Virus record (IMG/VR): IMGVR_UViG_3300048064_000115 | Coordinates: 1 to 29,441 of that record | Source: a virus | Direction: 5' to 3' (one strand) | Length of the DNA stretch: 29,441 nucleotides | Shown: piece after piece, positions 1-6,037 of the stretch | Layout of the letters: each line of letters begins with the position of its first letter | How positions within the stretch are numbered: the stretch's first letter is position 1 | The notes under the pieces: model-generated | Database searches by the model: none | The model's input: the letters and a program-made list of their open reading frames with translations, nothing else | Told to the model about the DNA's origin: nothing | Translations under genes and position numbers: made by a program

Positions 1-171
1 TCCGACATGGTGATAGGCTTGGAGCGAAACCAGCAAGACCCTGAGCATAAGCATGTTACGACGGTTCGTGTGTTAAAGAATAGATTCTCAGGTGACACCG
101 GAGTGGCAACTAACCTTGCATTTAATCCTGTTACCGGACGCATGAGTGAGTATACTTTTGAAGAGTTATGA
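1..171 (+). CDS. T7 gp4-like DNA primase-helicase, C-terminal end only
   Basis: The first 56 codons are the end of a replicative helicase of the T7 gp4 type. The piece contains GLERNQQ, which matches the T7 region carrying the arginine finger that reaches into the neighbouring subunit's ATP site, and RVLKNRFSGDTG, a hallmark of the end of the RecA-like helicase core. In the family this ring-shaped enzyme unwinds the replication fork and primes the lagging strand. The protein ends about 20 residues after this motif with a short EYTFEEL tail, shorter than the long acidic tail of T7 gp4 that docks on the polymerase. The stop overlaps the next start as ATGA. The primase and zinc domains would lie upstream of the window. 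Confidence 0.93.
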   Translation, partial: SDMVIGLERNQQDPEHKHVTTVRVLKNRFSGDTGVATNLAFNPVTGRMSEYTFEEL

Positions 172-770
172 AAGTCTTGGTAGCGTGTGAGTTCTCTGGT
201 GTCGTTCGCGATGCGTTTATTAAGCGCGGCCACGATGCAGTGAGTTGTGACATACTTCCTAGTGAAGCTCCCGGCCCACACCACATGGGTGATGTTACTG
301 AATTGTTAAACCAAAGATTTGATTTGATGATTGCTCACCCACCTTGCACCTATCTAACTAACTCTGGTGTTAAGCACTTACACACTGACATTACTCGGTG
401 GTTTAAATTGTTTGATGCGGCGGCGTTCTTTAAGACGTTACTTAACGCTCCTAACATAACTCACATTGCTGTTGAGAATCCTATCATGCACCGCTATGCT
501 CGCGAGATCATCGGAAGTAAGCAGTCACAGATTGTGCAGCCTTGGATGTTTGGTCACACCGAAAGTAAGGCGACAGGTTTTTGGTTAAAAAATTTACCGC
601 CACTTTTCGAAACGATGAATGTAAAGCAAGAGATGTTATCCCTTCCCAAGAATCAGACACACAAAGTTCACTACGCTTCACCCGGTAAAGATCGGTGGAA
701 GAACAGGTCGGTCACTTGCCAAGGTATTGCGGATGCTATGTCTGAACAGTGGGGCGACTTATTAATTTAA
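168..770 (+). CDS. Small DNA cytosine methyltransferase-like protein
   Basis: A 200-residue protein of a type common in phages and usually annotated as a DNA (cytosine-5) methyltransferase. The N-terminus VLVACEFSGVVRDAF (residues 3-17) resembles the glycine-containing SAM-binding motif I, CDIL (27-30) fits the acidic end of the next strand, and HPPC at 57-60 fits the catalytic Pro-Cys motif IV. It is much shorter than a full C5 methyltransferase (over 300 residues), and I see no clear target-recognition domain, so the specificity and even the exact reaction are open. It starts inside the helicase stop codon (ATGA) and so is translationally coupled to the replication genes. It may mark phage DNA against host restriction. 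The family is certain; the function is moderately likely. Confidence 0.75.
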   Translation: MKVLVACEFSGVVRDAFIKRGHDAVSCDILPSEAPGPHHMGDVTELLNQRFDLMIAHPPCTYLTNSGVKHLHTDITRWFKLFDAAAFFKTLLNAPNITHIAVENPIMHRYAREIIGSKQSQIVQPWMFGHTESKATGFWLKNLPPLFETMNVKQEMLSLPKNQTHKVHYASPGKDRWKNRSVTCQGIADAMSEQWGDLLI

Positions 771-866
771 TGGCTAGGTATCCTTACTCCCTCTTCTTTT
801 AGACGAAGTAAAACTAACTATGACAGCCGGGAATAGACCGGCACTTAACATTAACAACAACTAAGA
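771..866 (+). promoter_or_regulatory. Longest intergenic gap, leader of the DNA polymerase gene
   Basis: This 96-base gap is the longest in the window and lies just before the DNA polymerase gene. It contains a small perfect inverted repeat, GCCGG at 826-830 and CCGGC at 838-842 with a 7-base loop. A 14-codon open frame runs from an ATG at 820 to a TAA at 862-864, right before the polymerase ATG at 867. The last 20 bases are A/C-rich (AACATTAACAACAACTAAG) with no Shine-Dalgarno sequence. I cannot recognise a phage promoter. The hairpin, or translation of the mini-frame, could affect polymerase expression, but this is inference. Confidence 0.3.
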
Positions 867-2711
867 ATGAAAAAACATAAGATGCTCTACTTTGATATAG
901 AGACTAACGCTATCGACTTCTGGCCTACACTCGCTGGGTTAAAAGATCTACACTGTATCTCCATCTACGACCCGGATGCACGTAAGATGCACTCGTTTAG
1001 TTCCAACGCTAACAACCTAGATGAAGGTGTGGCCATGTTGAACGCCGCGCATAACATCTGTGGTCACAACGCGATCAACTTTGATGCACCGGCCCTCCGA
1101 AAGCTAGGCTATGAGATAACAGCACGGGTCGTGGACACCAAGGTCATGTCCCAAGTCATCCACCCTGATCTCTTTACGGAAGACTGTAGACGTGGCGAAG
1201 AGTTCCCCAAGAACCTACGAGGACGACACAGCTTGAAGGCATGGGGTCTCCGCTTGGGTAACGAAAAGGATGACCACGGTGCCACCGAAGACTGGACTAA
1301 GTGGAGCCAAGAGATGCAAGACTACTGTGAGCAGGATGTTAATGTGGTGGTGGATCTGTTCCTTCACTTCATGTCCGGTAAGCCATCAGCAGAGATGTTA
1401 TTTCTTGAGCATGACTTCGCCGAGTTGATGACACAACAGGAGATTAACGGGTGGCCATTCGACATCAAGAAAGCTAACGAGCTTGCCGAAGAACTTATGG
1501 CACGACGGGCTGAACTCCGGGACGAACTACAAGACATGTTCCCGTCAACCACCGAGGAGATGAAGACCCCAAAGGGTTGGCAAGTTGAGGTGAATGGTAA
1601 GACTTACACGGCTGCAACCAAGGGTGGCCTTAAGCTTGTCCTCAAGGAGAATAAGTTGAAGCAAGTTCTCGCAGACAAGGCAGCAAAGACTGGTAACAAA
1701 ACCAAGACCATCCCATTCAACCCTAACAGCCGGGATCAGATAGCAGAACGCTTGATGAAGATGGGGTGGAAGCCAGAGGCTTACGAAGGGAAGCGACCTA
1801 AGATTGATGAGGCAGTCCTTAAGGAGATTGATAAACCAGAGGCTAAGTTGTTATTGGAGTATCTCCTTATTAGCAAACGCCTAGGACAGGTAGCCGAAGG
1901 TCGCCAAGGGTGGTTAACATTAGTCAAGGACGGACGCATCCACGGTGAGGTCAATACAAACGGCGCGGTTAGCGGACGATGCACGCACAGCAAACCTAAC
2001 CTATCGGCCGTGCCAGCGTCGAGAGCAGTCTACGGTTCCCAGTGTCGTGATCTGTTTACAGCACCGGAGGGGAAAGTGTTAGTTGGGGCAGATGCTAGTG
2101 GTTTGGAATTACGCGCACTTGCCCACTTCTTGCACCCTTACGATAACGGAGCATACGCAAGGACAATCCTAGAAGGGGACATCCACACCGTCAATCAAGA
2201 GGCCGCAGGATTACCCACAAGAGACCACGCCAAGACCTTCATCTACGCTTTCCTTTACGGAGCCGGTGACCAGAAGATTGGATCTATTGTTGGTGGAAGT
2301 AGACGAGAGGGTAAACGATTGAAGGCCGAGTTCATGCGAAAGACTCCGGCGATCAAGAAACTACAACATGCTATCGAGCAAGCTCTCAAAGGTAAGCAGT
2401 GGCTAGGTGGATTGGATGGTCGCCGGCTTCCAGTTCGCTCGCATCACTCTGCCCTCAATCTTTTGTTGCAGTCGAGCGGTGCGGTGCTGCTCAAAAAAGC
2501 CCTTGTTGTATTTAGTCAAACTGCACCTCACCCCTACGAACTCCACGGTAACATCCACGATGAGGTCCAGTTTAGTTGCCTTGAGGAACACGCGGAGGAA
2601 CTCGGTCAACTATTCTGTGACTCACTAGCCAAGGCTGGTAAGTTGTTACGCTTCCGATGCCCACTCGACGGTGAGTATAGCATTGGTAAAACCTGGAAAG
2701 ACACACACTAA
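867..2711 (+). CDS. Family A DNA polymerase, T7 gp5-like
   Basis: A 614-residue replicative DNA polymerase (T7 gp5 has 704). The 3'-5' proofreading exonuclease is at the N-terminus: DIET with D10 and E12, GHNAINFDAPAL around 70, and YCEQDVNVV near 155. The polymerase motifs follow closely: motif A DASGLELRALAH (catalytic D409), motif B RDHAKTFIYAFLYGAG (K456, Y460, Y464) and motif C IHDEVQ (D565, E566). Tyr460 is at the site equivalent to Phe762 of E. coli Pol I, as in T7. The thumb region corresponding to the T7 thioredoxin-binding loop (about residues 226-284) is shorter, lysine-rich and divergent, so the processivity partner may differ. The start lacks a Shine-Dalgarno sequence; a second in-frame ATG at 882 is possible. 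Confidence 0.97.
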   Translation: MKKHKMLYFDIETNAIDFWPTLAGLKDLHCISIYDPDARKMHSFSSNANNLDEGVAMLNAAHNICGHNAINFDAPALRKLGYEITARVVDTKVMSQVIHPDLFTEDCRRGEEFPKNLRGRHSLKAWGLRLGNEKDDHGATEDWTKWSQEMQDYCEQDVNVVVDLFLHFMSGKPSAEMLFLEHDFAELMTQQEINGWPFDIKKANELAEELMARRAELRDELQDMFPSTTEEMKTPKGWQVEVNGKTYTAATKGGLKLVLKENKLKQVLADKAAKTGNKTKTIPFNPNSRDQIAERLMKMGWKPEAYEGKRPKIDEAVLKEIDKPEAKLLLEYLLISKRLGQVAEGRQGWLTLVKDGRIHGEVNTNGAVSGRCTHSKPNLSAVPASRAVYGSQCRDLFTAPEGKVLVGADASGLELRALAHFLHPYDNGAYARTILEGDIHTVNQEAAGLPTRDHAKTFIYAFLYGAGDQKIGSIVGGSRREGKRLKAEFMRKTPAIKKLQHAIEQALKGKQWLGGLDGRRLPVRSHHSALNLLLQSSGAVLLKKALVVFSQTAPHPYELHGNIHDEVQFSCLEEHAEELGQLFCDSLAKAGKLLRFRCPLDGEYSIGKTWKDTH

Positions 2712-2719
2712 AAAGATCT

Positions 2720-2941
2720 ATGAAAAAATGGAAAAAGAAACTAAAGCAAGCCACTGTTGAACTCTCTTCGGGTGACTATCCTGTTTGGTGGGATGGATTC
2801 CGAAACGTGTTGGTGCATAGAGAAACATCTGACTGGAACGACAACCCTTACGTGGAGCAGATTGAACCGTTAGAGTATAAAAACTACAAGGCTGGAGCTA
2901 TGGCAGCGGAATCCTTACTTGCACACCAATACGATGAGTAA
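2720..2941 (+). CDS. Small hypothetical protein between polymerase and exonuclease
   Basis: A 73-residue protein of unknown function. The N-terminus is very basic (MKKWKKKLKQ); the middle is aromatic (YPVWWDGFR) and the C-terminus acidic. There is no signal peptide or membrane segment. It sits 8 bases after the polymerase stop, and its own stop codon overlaps the exonuclease start (ATGAGTAA), so it is likely co-translated with these replication genes. The tight fit makes it very likely to be real; I do not recognise the family. Confidence 0.75.
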   Translation: MKKWKKKLKQATVELSSGDYPVWWDGFRNVLVHRETSDWNDNPYVEQIEPLEYKNYKAGAMAAESLLAHQYDE

Positions 2942-3683
2942 GAAAATATACATAGATGGCGACATGCTTCTTTACCGTGCTGCCTTTGCAGCCGAGAAGG
3001 AGATCCGATGGGACGATGACATCTTCACAGTCCACTCTGACTTCAGTGACCTCAAGGATTCCTTTATCATGGTGACTGATTGTATCTGTGAGATCCTTGA
3101 CGCATACGAAGACAACGGTGATGAGATAACGATGGTGTTCTCGGATCGCTACACGTTTCGCCATGAGATAAACCTACAGTATAAAGCACACCGCCGGGAC
3201 AAGCGATCACCCCTAGGCATCAATGACCTTCGTGAGTGGGCTTGTGATGAGTGGACGGCTCTTAAGGTGGACCGCTTGGAAGCCGACGATGTTCTAGGTA
3301 TCATTGGTAGCCGTGACCCCGATGGTTCGATTATTGTTAGTGGTGACAAGGACTTCGCGACTGTGCCTTGCACGTGGTATAACTTCCTTAAGGACGACCT
3401 ACGAAAGATAACAAAAGAGGAGGCCGACTTCCAACACCTAGTGCAAACCCTTGCTGGTGACGCAACCGATGGTTACTTTGGTGTCCCAAGGGTGGGCCTA
3501 AAGACAGCCGAAAAGATCCTTAACAAGGACGGTGCCGAGTGGCAGACTGTTGTTAACACCTACGAGAAAGCTGGGATGAACGAGGAGGATGCCCTACTCA
3601 ATGCCCGGATGGCCTTCATCCTTAGAGATGGATACTACAACAAAGAAACCAAGGAGATAAAGCTATGGACCCCAACACAATAA
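2934..3683 (+). CDS. 5'-3' exonuclease, T7 gp6-like (FEN superfamily)
   Basis: A 249-residue nuclease that in the T7 family degrades host DNA to nucleotides and removes RNA primers. It has the ordered acidic motifs of the FEN/5'-3' exonuclease fold: IDGDMLLYRAA at 6-16 with D8 and D10, EADD with D118 and D119, SGDKDF with D138 and D140, and AGDATD with D176 and D179. A helix-hairpin-helix-like GVPRVGLKTAEKIL follows. I chose the ATG at 2934 because it overlaps the upstream stop and puts the first catalytic Asp close to the N-terminus; an upstream in-frame ATG at 2919 would add five unlikely residues. Confidence 0.93.
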   Translation: MSKKIYIDGDMLLYRAAFAAEKEIRWDDDIFTVHSDFSDLKDSFIMVTDCICEILDAYEDNGDEITMVFSDRYTFRHEINLQYKAHRRDKRSPLGINDLREWACDEWTALKVDRLEADDVLGIIGSRDPDGSIIVSGDKDFATVPCTWYNFLKDDLRKITKEEADFQHLVQTLAGDATDGYFGVPRVGLKTAEKILNKDGAEWQTVVNTYEKAGMNEEDALLNARMAFILRDGYYNKETKEIKLWTPTQ

Positions 3684-3976
3684 CAATCGAAGGCACCGCC
3701 GAGGAGCGCAAACAGATCCCATTGTATCGTGGGTTGATGTGTTATTTTCCCCATGCCTTGGTGGAAGTAGCCAAGCAAAGCTACAAAGGTAACATCCAAC
3801 ACCACCCCGAAGATGAGATATGGTGGGACATGAGTAAGTCCAAGGATGAGCTTGATGCCATGCTCCGACACATGCTTGAAGGGGAGTGGGCGGCTGTTGC
3901 TTGGCGAGCTTTAGCGCATCTGGAACGAAGTTGTATAGCTAATAAGGACCATAGTAGGAAAGTCCAACATGAGTGA
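3665..3976 (+). CDS. dATP/dGTP diphosphohydrolase-type domain protein
   Basis: A 103-residue protein with the pattern I associate with the phage family annotated as dATP/dGTP diphosphohydrolase N-terminal domain (formerly DUF5664). The signature is YRGLMCYFPHALVEVAKQS at 21-39, then GNIQHHPED and WWDMSKSKDELDAMLRHML, with a closing WRALAHLE helix. The fuller enzymes act on purine dNTPs; here only this single domain is present, and no MazG partner is visible nearby. The gene overlaps the exonuclease end by 19 bases and has one of the few good Shine-Dalgarno sequences here (AAGGAG, 8 bases before the ATG). A role in nucleotide metabolism is inferred from family name and position. Confidence 0.72.
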   Translation: MDPNTITIEGTAEERKQIPLYRGLMCYFPHALVEVAKQSYKGNIQHHPEDEIWWDMSKSKDELDAMLRHMLEGEWAAVAWRALAHLERSCIANKDHSRKVQHE

Positions 3977-4160
3977 TTACATTCCTAACATCCCAGATGA
4001 CCTTATAAAGTTCTTGGACGAACGCGTGCCAAGCAAAGATTTCTCCCCTAGCGATTCGCTTCGGGAGATTGATTTTTATATGGGGAAGCGAGAACTTGTT
4101 AACTTTCTAAAAACCCTTCATGAAGACCAGTTAGAGAACCAATTCCTTACCCCCGAATAA
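3969..4160 (+). CDS. Small hypothetical acidic protein
   Basis: A 63-residue acidic protein without membrane segments. The pattern IPDDLIKFLDERVP, then LREIDFYMGKRELVNFLKTLHEDQ, looks like short proteins seen in other marine podoviruses, whose function I do not know. The start overlaps the stop of the preceding gene by 8 bases, and an AGGA lies 9 bases upstream. The next gene starts 4 bases after its stop. The gene is well supported by packing. Confidence 0.68.
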   Translation: MSDYIPNIPDDLIKFLDERVPSKDFSPSDSLREIDFYMGKRELVNFLKTLHEDQLENQFLTPE

Positions 4161-4163
4161 CCC

Positions 4164-4373
4164 ATGTGCATGAGTGTCAAAACGCCTAAACCGCAGGAGC
4201 CCCCGGCTAGCCCCCCACCCCCAACAGCCGTAGCTGAAACAGTCCAACAACCGGAGCAAGCCAGCCCGATGAAAAAGAAGAGACGTGGTGCTGCATCCCT
4301 TGTGTTACGGAGACCAACCATGGGTGGCTTAGGAACAGCCTCAAGCACTGGCATTAACACCTCTAACTACTAA
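4164..4373 (+). CDS. Small proline-rich protein with basic linker
   Basis: A 69-residue low-complexity protein with three parts: a proline-rich N-terminal half (PKPQEPPASPPPP), a basic patch KKKRRG near residue 38, and a glycine/serine/threonine-rich end (GLGTASSTGINTSNY). Proteins of this build recur in T7-like and other podoviruses close to portal and capsid genes and are often listed as structural or hypothetical. Here it opens the accessory block that precedes the portal. A second in-frame ATG lies at 4170. No enzymatic function is suggested. Confidence 0.68.
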   Translation: MCMSVKTPKPQEPPASPPPPTAVAETVQQPEQASPMKKKRRGAASLVLRRPTMGGLGTASSTGINTSNY

Positions 4374-4382
4374 CAACACGAT

Positions 4383-4706
4383 ATGCCAAACTTTAGCACA
4401 GACATAACACTTGCCAACTCCAACCTAAGCGGTGGTGCTGGTGCCTTTGATTCATCAACCACACCCGCAGTCAACACAGGGACCGGGACACCTAGTGGAT
4501 TCTTTGTAGCCGGGACATTCGACGGAGCAACCGTTAGCCTTGAGCAAAAGATCGGGACCGCTTGGGTAGCCCTCGGTGACGACACAACTCTCACTGGTAA
4601 CGGTGGTGGATTGTTCACTACTCCCTTGTCAGACATCCGCGTAAATGTTACAGGTGCCGGTAGCTCCTTCAGTGTGAAGGTTGTTATCAAACCAATCTAT
4701 CTATAG
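4383..4706 (+). CDS. Small beta-rich hypothetical protein, possibly structural
   Basis: A 107-residue protein rich in Gly, Thr, Ser and Val, with alternating hydrophobic segments (ATVSLEQKIG, DIRVNVTGA, SFSVKVVIKP). This looks like a compact beta-sandwich of the kind used for capsid decoration or tail appendages. There are no Cys, signal or membrane segments. The start follows a TAACAACACGAT leader without a Shine-Dalgarno sequence, and the next gene begins 5 bases after the stop. A virion role is inferred from composition and from the adhesin genes directly downstream. Confidence 0.68.
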   Translation: MPNFSTDITLANSNLSGGAGAFDSSTTPAVNTGTGTPSGFFVAGTFDGATVSLEQKIGTAWVALGDDTTLTGNGGGLFTTPLSDIRVNVTGAGSSFSVKVVIKPIYL

Positions 4707-4711
4707 GGAAT

Positions 4712-6034
4712 ATGTCGAAGAAGAAGGACAGCTTGAAGCCTTGGCTAAGTAGACCTGCCATCAACAGGAGTGTTACGCTTCCGTTAACCAGGCCGCTTAC
4801 GCAAAGGCTAAGTAACTTGAATGAGTTTCACCCCAACGAGCTTGATCCCTTCCTTCTTTTTGACGCTCGGGATTCCATGATTGGAACCCTAGAGAACCCA
4901 ACACTAGACCTAGACCCAAGCAAGCCGGATACGCTTAATGTCATCACAGCGACCCGCGCAGGAACCGCGACTTACACAGATGCCAACGGTAACATAGCGA
5001 CCGCTAGTCCTGACACGGTGCGCGTGGACCACGTTGATGGAGTGCCGATGATTCTGGTGGAGCCTAGTGCGACGAACTTGGTCACTTACAGTGAGGACTT
5101 TACCACTGGCTGGACAGCGGATGACGTAAGCATTACGGGTGGGCAATCATCTCCTGACGGTGGTGAGGTTGCTACGTTGCTAAAAGGTAACACTAATTCC
5201 TCGCGGCACAACATTGCTCGATTTGGAACGACTAATACAGTAACTGGTTCATTTAGTCTTTTCGCAAAAGCTAAAGAATTAAGATATTTACAAATAGCAA
5301 GTGCAAACACAGCATCACAATACGCTAATTTTGATTTGTTAAGCGGGACAATAGGAACTGTTGCTTCAGACTTTTCTAATGCGACAATAGAAACTTATCC
5401 TGATGGTTGGTATAGAATTACTGTCGTTTCACCTAATCGGTATAACGCTTATTATATTTCTTTAGTGTCTGGTTTGACTGCTGGATGGTTGGAGTCGTGG
5501 GCTATGCCGAATGATACAGATGGCTTATACATCTGGGGCGCACAGCTTGAGGAATCTTCAGTCGCCACGTCTTACATCCCGACAGCAAGCGGAAACGCCG
5601 CAGCAAGAACGCGAGCCTCTGACGAGCTTGTGATTTCCGGCAGTGACTTTAGTGACTTCTTTAATGGAAGCGCGGGAACATTTTTCATCCAAGCCCAGAA
5701 TAGAACTCCCGAACTTAACGGTGCAGTCTTGATGGGACAAAATAGCAATAAGTTATTTTTCTACAAATCAAATCCGAACCGTCTCTCTACGTATGATGGA
5801 GGTAGCTTTACACATCACGATGGACTTGTAGCTAATCAACTGTTTAACGCTGCCGTGACTTTTAACACGTCAAACCGAAGTTCATCTTTAGACGGCTCGG
5901 CTTTAGATACAGACACTATTAACACACAATGGGCAGGAGCTGACATTTTAAAAATAGGCTTTGGATACTCAAATAATTTTAATGGTCACTATCGCAGAAT
6001 CCTCTTTTGGCCTTATCACTCAGACTCTCTATAA
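4712..6034 (+). CDS. Spike/fibre-like carbohydrate-binding protein
   Basis: A 440-residue protein resembling phage proteins annotated as head-spike fibre or carbohydrate-binding domain proteins. A basic N-terminus (MSKKKDSLKPW) is followed by DPFLLFDARDS and a TRAGTATYTDANGN segment around residues 80-95, then the typical EPSATNLVTYSEDF (about 119-132). A jelly-roll-like domain follows, ending in DGLYIWGAQLEESSVATSYIPT (about 270-292). The last 140 residues look like a LamG/concanavalin-like domain. It probably binds a surface polysaccharide of the host. Base composition switches sharply inside the gene (see findings). It sits between replication and portal genes, not at the usual T7 fibre position. 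Confidence 0.8.
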   Translation: MSKKKDSLKPWLSRPAINRSVTLPLTRPLTQRLSNLNEFHPNELDPFLLFDARDSMIGTLENPTLDLDPSKPDTLNVITATRAGTATYTDANGNIATASPDTVRVDHVDGVPMILVEPSATNLVTYSEDFTTGWTADDVSITGGQSSPDGGEVATLLKGNTNSSRHNIARFGTTNTVTGSFSLFAKAKELRYLQIASANTASQYANFDLLSGTIGTVASDFSNATIETYPDGWYRITVVSPNRYNAYYISLVSGLTAGWLESWAMPNDTDGLYIWGAQLEESSVATSYIPTASGNAAARTRASDELVISGSDFSDFFNGSAGTFFIQAQNRTPELNGAVLMGQNSNKLFFYKSNPNRLSTYDGGSFTHHDGLVANQLFNAAVTFNTSNRSSSLDGSALDTDTINTQWAGADILKIGFGYSNNFNGHYRRILFWPYHSDSL

Positions 6035-6037
6035 CAA

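Noticed and set aside
2407-2628. 73-residue plus-strand frame inside the polymerase gene
   Set aside because: It lies under the conserved polymerase motif C region and is explained as a shadow of that gene.
4118-4690. Two minus-strand open frames of 80 and 106 residues
   Set aside because: They mirror plus-strand genes with better packing and plausible composition. No other minus-strand gene is supported anywhere in the window.
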